A stretch of 64,000 nucleotides of DNA, from NCBI RefSeq assembly GCF_902493215.1, contig NZ_CABUOL010000009.1:1-64000 (forward strand), read 5' to 3'. Below the pieces are notes generated by a model. It searched no databases, was not told the DNA's origin, and worked only from the letters and a program-made list of their open reading frames with translations. Shown one piece after another: positions 47,453-57,239 of the stretch (positions are counted from its first letter, which is position 1; every line of letters begins with the position of its first letter). A program made the position numbers and the translations under genes. Source of the DNA: an uncultured Mediterranea sp. Lineage in GTDB: Bacteria; Bacteroidota; Bacteroidia; Bacteroidales; Bacteroidaceae.

Positions 47453-50400
47453 ATGTCCAAACAGGTATTCTTCTTGTTTCTCTTTGTGTTACTTGGCAAC
47501 ATCCGCTTGTCGCACGCAGAGTATTTCAACCATATCGGGTTGTCCGAAGGGCTCTCCAGTCCTTCGGTTATGGCTATCTATCAAGACTGCCTGGGCCGGA
47601 TGTGGTTTGGAACGAAAGAAGGTCTCAATGTATACGACGGCAATCGGATTACCGTCTATCAAGGATGGCTTCAGACAGCACAGGATACTGTTCCCTCCAT
47701 CTGGCTGGGCAACGACGTGGCTGCGATCGTAAGCAACAAACAAGATGACATCTACATGCTCATCGATGACAGGATAATCAAATACGATATCCGGCACGGA
47801 ACTTTCAATTATATCCCAGAAGGGAAACAAGTTTCGGCTCTTACCTCCTTCGAAGGAGATATATGGTATGCAAGGAAGGATTCCTTGTTCTGCCTGAAGA
47901 ATGGAACAGAAAAGACAGTTTACGTTTGCAAACTTCAGAAAAATTCGGTCGTCAATCATCTCAACATCCAGAAAGATTATGCCTATGTCAGCACTAAAAA
48001 TGGGGTATTCGTCATAAATAGGCAAACAGACCAACAACAGCATCTGCTGGAAGGTATCGACGTCTACAGCGTATTTGTCAGCTCCAGAAACGAAATCTGG
48101 ATAGGTACACGCATGAACGGACTCTATAAAAAGGAAGTGAACGGCTCCATTTATATGGTTCCCTACCGTCCACAAAGTACAGAAGGCATCAGCAGCAAAC
48201 AAATACGTGAATTCGTAGAAGACAATGAAGGGAATATCTGGTTCGGAACATTTGATGGATTGCATAAATACACGTCCTCAACAGGAGAATATAAACTTAT
48301 ACAAATTCCCAAATATATGGGAGGAATTACCCATCCGTCCATATTCTCGCTATACAAAGACATACAAGGAACTATCTGGATCGGAAGTTATTTTGGTGGA
48401 GTCAATTATTTCAGCCCGCAACGAACAGACTTCACCCACTATAACTATCAGGAAAACGCTCTTACAGACTTAAGCTATTCATATATAGGCGATTTGATTT
48501 CCGACCGGAACCACCACCTTTGGTTCGGTACCGACGGAGGAGGAATCTGTTGTGTAGACAAGGATTGGAACATCGTGAAACAATTTACTGCCGGCAAAGG
48601 CAATGCGCTGCCTCATAACAATATTAAGAGCATCTGTTACGATGAAGAACGCAATTGCCTGTATATAGGTACTTATCTGGGGGGATTGTCACAATACAAT
48701 CTGAATACCGGAAGTTTTCATAACTACCCTCAATCATCCTCCAATGAACTCCCCAGCAACGTAGTATACCATGTAAAAATGTATGGGAACCAGCTCTATC
48801 TCACTGCCAGAAACGGTGTTTTCCGACTGGATATCCAAACCCAGAAAATTCACAAATTACCTATCCGAAACGCTTATTACGAACATTTCGACATAGACAA
48901 TGAGGGTAATATGTATTTGCTGGCCTGGGATATGCTCGTTCTGTCACATGTAAGCCATACCGACTCTGTCAACTACATTCCGCTGACCGTCAAAGGGCAC
49001 CAGACAACAGCCAACAAGGTATTGGCCACTCCCCAAGGTGCATATATCACAACACTGGGAAGCGGGTTGCTATTTTATGACAAGCAAAAACAATCAGTGA
49101 CAAGATATACCGTCCGTAACAGTCAGTTGCCCAATGATTTCTGCTATAGTCTCAGCTATACGCCAAGCGGTAAAATACTGATAACCCACTCTAAAGGGGT
49201 AAGCTGTTTCAATCCGGATACCCAGTCGTTTACAACTTTGGACATCATGAACCAATTTCCCTCCGCACACATCATTAACGGATGCGGTATACATGTTTCC
49301 GCAACAGGCGAAATATATGTGGGCGATACGGAAGGAGTAACTTCATTCCACGAAAACGAATTCCTGCAATCCCCCAAGGACACACTGTACACGCATTTCT
49401 ATTTTTCAGAATTGTGGATCAACAACCGCCTTGTCAGCCCTAACGACGAATCCCATGTACTGACCGAAGTCCTTCCTTATACTCAGAAATTACATTTGAA
49501 CCATCACCAGAACAACTTTACCATCCGTTTCACCTTCTCCGACTACAAGGAACAGGTTTCGGAAAAGTGGTTCATGTACAAATTGGAAGGATTCGACAAG
49601 CAATGGATCCAAGGTAAACAGACGGAACTGAACTATACGAATCTTAACCCGGGCAAGTATACCCTCCGCATTGTAGCTATCAATGAATACAATGGACAAA
49701 GAATCTCTGACGAGCTTCAAATGGCCATATTGATATCCACTCCGTGGTACGCCACATGGTGGGCCTGGCTCTCCTACATCCTGTGTTTTGCAGGTTGTGT
49801 TTCCTATTTCATTTCCAACCGTATAAGGCAGCGCACATTGGCCCTCTCATTGGAAAAAGAACGTTTCGAGAAACAGCAGGCCGAACAGCTCGGTAAAGAA
49901 AAGATGGAATTCTTTACCAATGTCAGCCACGAATTCCGTACTCCACTCACCCTTATCATCAGCCACATTGACATGTTGCTAAGAAATTCGTTAAGCCCTA
50001 CCCTTTATAATTCCATCCTGAAGATAAGAAAGAACGCACAGTATATGAACAATCTGGTTTCCGAACTGCTTGAATTCAGGAAACTTGAACAGAATCGGGA
50101 GACAATCTGCCTGAAACACCAGGATATCAGAAGTTTTCTGAAAGAAATATATCTGTCGTTCGCAGATTATGCCAAACAACGGGAAATAATCTATCAATTC
50201 CGTCTACCCGACACGCCCATTCCTTGCTGGTTTGATCCTCGCCTCATGGAAAAAGTCTTTTTCAATCTTTTGTCCAACGCCTTCAAATACACGGCCGACA
50301 AGGGAGAGATTACCCTGTCTGGTGACATAACAGACAACGAAATATACATCCAAATATCCGATACCGGCATCGGAATATCTGAACAGGAAACCGGACTGAT

Positions 50401-51469
50401 TTTCAACCGTTTCTATCAAGGAGGTAATCCGAAAGACAAGAAAGATGTATTCAAAGGAACCGGAATAGGGTTGACACTGACCAAAAACATCATTGAAAAG
50501 CATCATGGCAATATAACCGTAGAAAGTACTCTGGGAAAGGGAAGTACCTTCACGGTCAGGCTTCCTTTGCAGGAAAGCGTATTTCAACAAGACACCAATG
50601 TACAATTTGTGTCCGAGAGCGAAGAGCCCACCATCATCTCTGACTCGATACCTTCTTCTAAAGACGAAGAAAAACTTTCAGAAATCGCCCCAAGGAATAA
50701 CGACAACTCTCCATATAACCTGTTGCTTGTAGAGGACAATGAAGAACTGCTACAAGTTCTGAAAGAACTGTTTGCCCCGTTCTATAATGTTATTTGTGCC
50801 CGGAATGGTAAAGAAGGGTTGAATTTGGTTCATGAACAAAAACCTGATCTTGTCATCAGCGACATCATGATGCCGGAAATGACGGGTACGGAAATGTGCC
50901 TGCAAATCAAGAATAATATAGATCTTTGTCATATTCCCATTATTCTACTGACCGCCCTCAATTCGCCGGAACATAACCTGGAAGGACTGAACAGAGGAGC
51001 AGACGACTATATAGCCAAACCTTTCCACGCCCAACTGTTATTGGCACGTGCCAACAATCTTATCCGCAATCGTCTGCTCGTGCAACACCAATTCAACAAA
51101 AAGCCTATATCTGAAATAGATTTGAGCAGTATCAATCCGCTGGACCAGGACTTATTGAAGCGTACAACACAAATTATAGAAAAACACATTGATGATGTAG
51201 ACTTTGACATCCCCGTACTGTGTAAAGAAGTAGGTGTGGGCCGCTCGCTGCTATATGCCAAGTTTAAAGCATTAACAGGAATGACTCCGAACAACTTCAT
51301 TTTGAACTATCGTCTGCAACATGCCGCTATGCTGCTACAAAAGTATCCTGATCTGCCTATTTCAGAAATTAGTGACCGGTGTGGTTTCAGTACTTCCGTC
51401 TATTTCAGCCGCTGTTTCAAAAACCAGTATGAATGTACACCAAGGGAATACCAGAAGAAAAAACAATAA
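47453..51469 (+). CDS. Hybrid two-component system regulator (HTCS)
   Basis: 1338 residues in one chain: signal peptide, two periplasmic beta-propellers (about 25-660, with MWFGTKEGL, IWIGTRMNGL, IWFGTFDGL repeats), a Y_Y_Y domain, one membrane span (about 763-790), histidine kinase with His826 in VSHEFRTP, ATPase domain, receiver with Asp1137 in VISDIMMPEMTG, and a C-terminal AraC helix-turn-helix. HTCS proteins bind a specific oligosaccharide in the periplasm and switch on their adjacent utilisation locus. The genes that follow are susC and susD homologues, so it most likely controls them. Confidence 0.95.
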   Translation: MSKQVFFLFLFVLLGNIRLSHAEYFNHIGLSEGLSSPSVMAIYQDCLGRMWFGTKEGLNVYDGNRITVYQGWLQTAQDTVPSIWLGNDVAAIVSNKQDDIYMLIDDRIIKYDIRHGTFNYIPEGKQVSALTSFEGDIWYARKDSLFCLKNGTEKTVYVCKLQKNSVVNHLNIQKDYAYVSTKNGVFVINRQTDQQQHLLEGIDVYSVFVSSRNEIWIGTRMNGLYKKEVNGSIYMVPYRPQSTEGISSKQIREFVEDNEGNIWFGTFDGLHKYTSSTGEYKLIQIPKYMGGITHPSIFSLYKDIQGTIWIGSYFGGVNYFSPQRTDFTHYNYQENALTDLSYSYIGDLISDRNHHLWFGTDGGGICCVDKDWNIVKQFTAGKGNALPHNNIKSICYDEERNCLYIGTYLGGLSQYNLNTGSFHNYPQSSSNELPSNVVYHVKMYGNQLYLTARNGVFRLDIQTQKIHKLPIRNAYYEHFDIDNEGNMYLLAWDMLVLSHVSHTDSVNYIPLTVKGHQTTANKVLATPQGAYITTLGSGLLFYDKQKQSVTRYTVRNSQLPNDFCYSLSYTPSGKILITHSKGVSCFNPDTQSFTTLDIMNQFPSAHIINGCGIHVSATGEIYVGDTEGVTSFHENEFLQSPKDTLYTHFYFSELWINNRLVSPNDESHVLTEVLPYTQKLHLNHHQNNFTIRFTFSDYKEQVSEKWFMYKLEGFDKQWIQGKQTELNYTNLNPGKYTLRIVAINEYNGQRISDELQMAILISTPWYATWWAWLSYILCFAGCVSYFISNRIRQRTLALSLEKERFEKQQAEQLGKEKMEFFTNVSHEFRTPLTLIISHIDMLLRNSLSPTLYNSILKIRKNAQYMNNLVSELLEFRKLEQNRETICLKHQDIRSFLKEIYLSFADYAKQREIIYQFRLPDTPIPCWFDPRLMEKVFFNLLSNAFKYTADKGEITLSGDITDNEIYIQISDTGIGISEQETGLIFNRFYQGGNPKDKKDVFKGTGIGLTLTKNIIEKHHGNITVESTLGKGSTFTVRLPLQESVFQQDTNVQFVSESEEPTIISDSIPSSKDEEKLSEIAPRNNDNSPYNLLLVEDNEELLQVLKELFAPFYNVICARNGKEGLNLVHEQKPDLVISDIMMPEMTGTEMCLQIKNNIDLCHIPIILLTALNSPEHNLEGLNRGADDYIAKPFHAQLLLARANNLIRNRLLVQHQFNKKPISEIDLSSINPLDQDLLKRTTQIIEKHIDDVDFDIPVLCKEVGVGRSLLYAKFKALTGMTPNNFILNYRLQHAAMLLQKYPDLPISEISDRCGFSTSVYFSRCFKNQYECTPREYQKKKQ

Positions 51470-51565
51470 TTCTGTTATTATCCTAATTGAAGCAAGCTTT
51501 CTTCCTTCTTTTTACATTTCTGTTACAAAGTGCCCGAGAGTATTATTTCCCCCCCACATATAGGT

Positions 51566-51589
51566 ATTGTCCAGACGTATATAGACAAT
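51566..51589. promoter_or_regulatory. Inverted repeat before susC, possible HTCS site
   Basis: attgtc and gacaat face each other with 12 bases between, about 50 bases before the susC promoter box. Candidate regulator site; support is weak. Confidence 0.3.
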
Positions 51590-51640
51590 TTTATAGGTTT
51601 ATTCGGACGATTTTCATAGTCCATTCCAATACTGGTTTGA

Positions 51641-51648
51641 TAACTTTG
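51641..51648 (+). promoter_or_regulatory. -7 box for susC
   Basis: TAACTTTG, a full TAnnTTTG match, 66 bases before the susC ATG. No good -33 element, as expected for an activator-dependent promoter. Confidence 0.5.
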
Positions 51649-51714
51649 CCTTGTTTTTAATAAAAAAGTAAAAACAGAGAAGGATTTATTCACTCATCTA
51701 TTAAAAAATCTTTT

Positions 51715-54700
51715 ATGGAACAAAAACACAGAATTCGGGTAAGTTCACCCAAACTTTTAATGCTTCTATGCATGTTCTTGTGTTCCTTCACAACGGTCTT
51801 TGCACAGAAAACCGTCAAAGGAACAGTATTTGATGAAACAGGGCAACCCGTCATCGGTGCAAACGTATTGGAAAAGGGAACCACAAACGGACGCATCACC
51901 GACATCGACGGTAATTTTACCCTTACCGTACAAGACAATGCTATATTGGTAGTCAGTTTCATCGGTTATACAGACCAGGAAATCTCTACCAAAGGCAAAA
52001 CGGAATTCAAGATTACACTGAAGGAAGACACCGAAATGCTGGACGAAGTTGTTGTCGTGGGTTATGGTATCCAGAAGAAGATGAATCTGACAGGTTCGGT
52101 CTCTACAGTATCTTCTGAAAAACTGGAAAGCCGTGCAACAACCAGCCTCTCCAGTTCTCTTTCCGGTCTGGCTGCCGGTGTACAAGTAAGTCAGAGTTCA
52201 GGTAAGCCGGGCAGTGATGGTGCCAACATTCAAATGCGTGGTCTAGGTAGCTTCAACAGTACTTCCCCTATGGTAATTGTTGACGGTTCGGAAGCAAGTA
52301 TCGCTTCTGTCAATAGTGATGACGTAGAATCTATCTCTTTCCTGAAAGACGCAGCGAGTGCCGCAATCTATGGTTCAAGAGGTGCCAACGGCGTAATTCT
52401 CATCACTACCAAAAAAGGAAAGAAAGGTCAGGCTCCCAAAGTAACTTATACCGGTATCGTCACCAATTCGAAGATGAGCGGAAAAGCTTTCCGCTTCGAA
52501 GACAACTATGCTGAATACATGGAAATGGCCAACCGGTGGAGTACTAACCGTGACTATCAGGCTGGTACCAAATATACACAGGCCGCTATCGACGAATGGC
52601 GTGAAGGCCTGAAGAATGCCGCTTCCAACCCTTATGGAACTGACAATCCTTATGGTGTACCCAACTTCCTGGCATATCCCAGTACACAATGGGTAGACGT
52701 ACTGTTCCGCCCCTACACGATGCACAAACACAATGTATCCATCACCGGCGGTAGTGACAAAACCACCTATTTACTTTCATTCGGTTATATGGACAATCCT
52801 GGTATGCTGGAAAATACCGGTATGAAGAGATATGAAGGACGTATCAATGTAGAAACAGAAATCAGTAAGTTCTTATCTATCGGAACACAGACGTATGCTA
52901 CATTTGAACAAAGCGAACCGGGTAATACCAGCTTCAGCTACATGTTCCAGAATACACCGGCCATGACACCTGAGTACGACGGAAGATATGGTGTAGCTGT
53001 AGACGGTTCGTCTAACAATAACTTGTTGGCTACCGTAGTAAGTACCGGTGGAGCCTATAATGACACTCGCTTGAACACTACTTGGTATGCCCGTCTGAAA
53101 CCTTTCAAAGGTTTGACAATCGAAGGCCGTTTCAACTACCAGACTCTGTTCAGTGAATCCGAGACTTACAGCAAGTGCATTGACAAGGAAAACTTCCGTA
53201 CAGGTGATTTCTATCCTGGTACCAGCAGTGACCAAGCTACCACTTCACGCGGAACTACCCGCTACCAGAATCGTACACAGGCAGGTACCATCAACTATGC
53301 CAATACGATTGGTGACCATGATTTCAGCATCATGTTGGGTACAGAACAATACTATTGGATGGTGAAAGGCTTTAGTGCTACCCGTACAGGTCTGCTGGAC
53401 ATGTCATTGCCCGACTTTACTGCCGCTACCGACAAAATGATTCCGACTGTAGGAGGTACGGCCATGCAGGAATATGGTGTTGTCTCCTATTTTGGTCGTT
53501 TGAACTATTCTTATAAAGGTCGCTACTTGTTGGAAGCCAATTTCCGTCGTGACGGTTCTTCACGTTTCGGACCGGATCACCGTTGGGGAACTTTCCCTTC
53601 TGTATCTGCCGCCTGGCGCGTTCTGGAAGAGTCGTTCATGGAGCCGGCCAAAGACATTTTCTCTAATCTGAAACTGCGCGCATCATGGGGAAAGCTGGGT
53701 AACACCACTTCCGGATATTATGACTGGCAGGCTACTTACAGTTCCATCAATTACTCCTTTGGTGGTGAAACGGTCAAAGGCCTGCGTCTGAGTAAGATTG
53801 CCAACCCCTATCTGCATTGGGAGGCCGGTGAATCGACTGACATTGGTCTGGAAATGGGATTCCTGAATAATCGCCTGTCTCTGGAAGCTGACTGGTATCA
53901 ACGTACTACAAAAGGTATCCTGGCTACACCGTCCATCTATATGACCATGGGTAGTGTCAGCGCTCCCGTGACCAATACATCAAATATGCGTAACCGTGGT
54001 ATCGAACTGAACCTGCGTTGGTCAGACAATATCAAAGACTTTGAATACAGCATCGGCGTTAATTTTGCCTGGAACAAGAATACTGTTTCAAAGTATAAAG
54101 GCAAACTGGAACAAGGATGGATTGTGGATGAAAATGGTGACCGCGTATACGTAACAAACCGTGGTGATGTAGCCGACTATGGAAACACGATCGTAGTAGA
54201 AGATCACATGTACAACGAACACTATCTTTTCGAACGCCATCAAGGTAATGGAAACATTTATTTGGCCGACGGTGTAACTCCCGACCCCAACGGAGGTCCG
54301 CGTGACGGTATGATACGTACGAAACAAGACCTTGACTGGGTACGTGCTATGCTGGATTACCGCGATGCGAACGGAAACCCTGTATATGACTTCAACAACC
54401 AGAGTATCGGACAAGGTAAAGGCTTGTGGTACGGTGAAATGATTTACGCAGATGTCAACGGTGACGGTATGTATGGTACAAACGACAATGACCGTGTATT
54501 CACAGGTAAATCCACTACACCGAAATACACTTATGGTATCAATATCTCAGCTGCCTGGAAAGGCTTCGATCTGAACATGACATGGGCTGGAAATGCCGGT
54601 ATGTACCGCTACATCTACGAACGTGGTTTCAACCAGATGAGTGATGCCGGCTGGCAGGAAGGTACTATCGTGGCAAGAGATGCACGTAACATCTTCTACT

Positions 54701-55056
54701 ATTGTGATCCTGTCCTCTCTGCTACCGATCCGAACTATGACCCGGCTACCGATCCGAACGCCAACATCAACGCACCCTACATGCGTATTGGTAACACCAA
54801 CAGTGCGCACCGTGCAAATACCAGCGAACTGTACAATGCTTCATACATCAAACTGAAGACACTACAGGTTGGTTACACATTGCCACAATCATTGATGAAA
54901 AAAGCGTATATCAACAAGATGCGTATCTTCGCTTCATTTGAGAACTTGCTGACCATCACGAAGTTCCCCGGTGTAGACCCAGAAATGAGCGGTTCAGGAT
55001 TTACTTCCTACCCCATTCCTCGCATGATTTCCGGCGGTATTAACATCACTTTCTAA
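51715..55056 (+). CDS. SusC-like TonB-dependent glycan transporter
   Basis: 1113 residues. Signal peptide ending VFAQ, a carboxypeptidase-like N-terminal extension (KGTVFDETGQPVIGANVLEKG and following, about 33-115), the SusC TonB-box region (EVVVVGYGIQKK), the plug (MRGLGSFNSTSPMVIVDG) and a large barrel ending GGINITF. It imports oligosaccharides across the outer membrane in partnership with the SusD protein encoded 30 bases downstream. Length is usual for the family. Confidence 0.96.
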   Translation: MEQKHRIRVSSPKLLMLLCMFLCSFTTVFAQKTVKGTVFDETGQPVIGANVLEKGTTNGRITDIDGNFTLTVQDNAILVVSFIGYTDQEISTKGKTEFKITLKEDTEMLDEVVVVGYGIQKKMNLTGSVSTVSSEKLESRATTSLSSSLSGLAAGVQVSQSSGKPGSDGANIQMRGLGSFNSTSPMVIVDGSEASIASVNSDDVESISFLKDAASAAIYGSRGANGVILITTKKGKKGQAPKVTYTGIVTNSKMSGKAFRFEDNYAEYMEMANRWSTNRDYQAGTKYTQAAIDEWREGLKNAASNPYGTDNPYGVPNFLAYPSTQWVDVLFRPYTMHKHNVSITGGSDKTTYLLSFGYMDNPGMLENTGMKRYEGRINVETEISKFLSIGTQTYATFEQSEPGNTSFSYMFQNTPAMTPEYDGRYGVAVDGSSNNNLLATVVSTGGAYNDTRLNTTWYARLKPFKGLTIEGRFNYQTLFSESETYSKCIDKENFRTGDFYPGTSSDQATTSRGTTRYQNRTQAGTINYANTIGDHDFSIMLGTEQYYWMVKGFSATRTGLLDMSLPDFTAATDKMIPTVGGTAMQEYGVVSYFGRLNYSYKGRYLLEANFRRDGSSRFGPDHRWGTFPSVSAAWRVLEESFMEPAKDIFSNLKLRASWGKLGNTTSGYYDWQATYSSINYSFGGETVKGLRLSKIANPYLHWEAGESTDIGLEMGFLNNRLSLEADWYQRTTKGILATPSIYMTMGSVSAPVTNTSNMRNRGIELNLRWSDNIKDFEYSIGVNFAWNKNTVSKYKGKLEQGWIVDENGDRVYVTNRGDVADYGNTIVVEDHMYNEHYLFERHQGNGNIYLADGVTPDPNGGPRDGMIRTKQDLDWVRAMLDYRDANGNPVYDFNNQSIGQGKGLWYGEMIYADVNGDGMYGTNDNDRVFTGKSTTPKYTYGINISAAWKGFDLNMTWAGNAGMYRYIYERGFNQMSDAGWQEGTIVARDARNIFYYCDPVLSATDPNYDPATDPNANINAPYMRIGNTNSAHRANTSELYNASYIKLKTLQVGYTLPQSLMKKAYINKMRIFASFENLLTITKFPGVDPEMSGSGFTSYPIPRMISGGINITF

Positions 55057-55086
55057 ATCTATTGACAAACAACTGAAACATCGAAT

Positions 55087-57042
55087 ATGAAAAAAATAAT
55101 TCTACCTCTTATAGGATTGACTTTTTGCGGATTGCAAAGTTGTGTTGACCTGGATATGGCTCCCCACAACCAGATTGCTTCCGGTAATATGTGGACCAAT
55201 TCCGCATTGACTAACGCAGGTGTAGCTGCTATCTACCAAGGATTGCGCGGTTGGGGCGTATACAATACAGATTATGCGAATGCAACCCCTGCCTTCGAAG
55301 CATTGGGCATGACCACCGACGCTTATCGTACCCCTCCTTATACAAAAGGTACAGCAGGATCAAGCGACGGACTCTTCTCACATGCATGGAAGAATTTCTA
55401 CGAAGGTGTTCATCGTGCCAATTCCGCCATTGAGGCCCTGTCTCAACCGGGAGGCGGTGGTATAGATGAGGAAACCCGTTTGCGTCTGTTGTGCGAAAGC
55501 AAATTTCTCCGTGCTTTCTACTATACAAGACTGAATGAACTGTTCGGCCGCTATGGTTTGGGAGTACCTCTCTACCTGAAGCCACTGGAATCTGTGGACG
55601 AATGTACAAAAGGACAGTCTCCTGAAGCAGAAGTTTGGGCTCAAGTCATCCAGGATTTAACGGATTGTATCGATGAGCCCAATTTTCCCGACCATTATGC
55701 TGAAACAGGACGTGCCTGTAAGGGTGCTGCCTACACATTGCGTGGACGTGTTTACCTGATGCTGGGTGCCAAGTATAATTATGACAATGCAGTAGGAACT
55801 GTAACAAGCACTACGATCGACGAAGAACTGCTCCGTAAGGCTATCGCTGATTTTGAGAAAGTAGGACAATGCGGTTTCGGTCTGTTCCAAGGTGGTTACA
55901 AGGAACTCTTCACGGAAGAGAATGAAGGATGCGAAGAAATGATTTTCGCCGTATCCAACACGGATAAGCTGGAAGGATATGGCAACTCTACACAACGTTA
56001 CTGCGGAACTCGTTCCATGGTGGGACGCGATGGAGTGGAAGGTTGGTCCTACTTCTCGCCCTCCAATGCTCTGGTAGACTTATATGAATATAAGAATGAG
56101 CAAAGAGATTTCGATTGGAACGACATCATCCCCGGTTACTTCGACCTCTCTCCGAACGACCGTTTGATTTACTTCCTCCGCGATTCTTTGGATAACGGAG
56201 CAATACTGGGTGGTCCCGAATTGAGAAAAGTACTGCGACAAAAGATAAACTATGTATCAGAACAGAACCGCAACCTGTACCTGCCTGACGGCAACGAAGC
56301 CCGTTTGAAGAAAGCTTGGGAAAACCGTGACCCACGTCTGCGCTACAACGTGATTCTTCCCTATGATGAACCCTACTATGGAGGTGATTCTCAACGCCTG
56401 AATGCAGGTGACCTTAATCCGATTCCCTATGTGTTCCGCTGGCCGGTAAAACAATCACGCCACTATGTTGATTTGCAGGAAGACCCCAGTTGGGGAGTAA
56501 GTGCTCCGTATGACCTCATGCAAGATGGTAACAGTGAAGCTGAATTCGCTTACCGTTATCGTAAGTTCGTGATGGAAGGCTACGAATGTGAATATGCACA
56601 AGACAGCCCTATTGATGAACCGATATACCGCTATGCTTACGTACTGCTGATGTGGGCGGAAGCATTGGCCCAACTGGACGATTTGGATGGTGCTGCCGAC
56701 AAGGTGAACCAAGTTCGCCAGCGTCCGTCGGTAGAGATGTGGCCGTACACCTTCAGTGATAAGGAAGATGCCCTGAACAAGATCCGTAACGAATCCCGTC
56801 GCGAGCTTTGTATGGAAGGTGTCAACTTCTTCGAAGAATTCCGTTGGGGTACACTCCGCCAGACTGAATTTGAACCGTTCATGAACTATCAGGCCGGTTC
56901 AAAGACTTGCCCGGGCTTCCAAAGTAGCGGTAATGGTGGAGCAAGCTGGTCAAAGACAAATGACTACAGCATTTTCCCTGTGCCGAGCACAGAAATAGAA
57001 AAGAACCCGAACTTACAGAAGACACCGGGTTGGCTTTACTAA
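55087..57042 (+). CDS. SusD/RagB-like surface glycan-binding lipoprotein
   Basis: 651 residues. Signal peptide with lipobox LQSC (Cys19). The SusD fold is recognisable by the N-terminal DLDMAPHNQI, the helical TPR-like region (LLCESKFLRAFYYTRLNELFGRYG) and the C-terminal VRQRP..., EDALNKIRNESRRELCMEGVNFFEEFRWG and PGWLY segments. It caps the SusC barrel and delivers glycans. It is followed by a strong terminator, so susC-susD are one unit. Confidence 0.95.
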   Translation: MKKIILPLIGLTFCGLQSCVDLDMAPHNQIASGNMWTNSALTNAGVAAIYQGLRGWGVYNTDYANATPAFEALGMTTDAYRTPPYTKGTAGSSDGLFSHAWKNFYEGVHRANSAIEALSQPGGGGIDEETRLRLLCESKFLRAFYYTRLNELFGRYGLGVPLYLKPLESVDECTKGQSPEAEVWAQVIQDLTDCIDEPNFPDHYAETGRACKGAAYTLRGRVYLMLGAKYNYDNAVGTVTSTTIDEELLRKAIADFEKVGQCGFGLFQGGYKELFTEENEGCEEMIFAVSNTDKLEGYGNSTQRYCGTRSMVGRDGVEGWSYFSPSNALVDLYEYKNEQRDFDWNDIIPGYFDLSPNDRLIYFLRDSLDNGAILGGPELRKVLRQKINYVSEQNRNLYLPDGNEARLKKAWENRDPRLRYNVILPYDEPYYGGDSQRLNAGDLNPIPYVFRWPVKQSRHYVDLQEDPSWGVSAPYDLMQDGNSEAEFAYRYRKFVMEGYECEYAQDSPIDEPIYRYAYVLLMWAEALAQLDDLDGAADKVNQVRQRPSVEMWPYTFSDKEDALNKIRNESRRELCMEGVNFFEEFRWGTLRQTEFEPFMNYQAGSKTCPGFQSSGNGGASWSKTNDYSIFPVPSTEIEKNPNLQKTPGWLY

Positions 57043-57069
57043 AAATATCGATATAGATATTTAAAACAT

Positions 57070-57115
57070 AAAAGGGTCGTATCAAACTCTATCTTAAGTT
57101 TGGTACGACCCTTTT
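57070..57115 (+). terminator. Terminator after susD
   Basis: Stem 57070-57088 (aaaagggtcgtatcaaact) pairs with 57097-57115 with a single G-U position, short loop, T-rich 3' arm. Confidence 0.85.
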
Positions 57116-57239
57116 TCTATACTCCACCTGAATCTTGGATAATAAATGTACCATTTTAAGACAATATTAACCATCAAATTGACAAAAATCCAGCATATTT
57201 GCATTATTCTTTATATTCACAAACAAATAAATTGGTATC

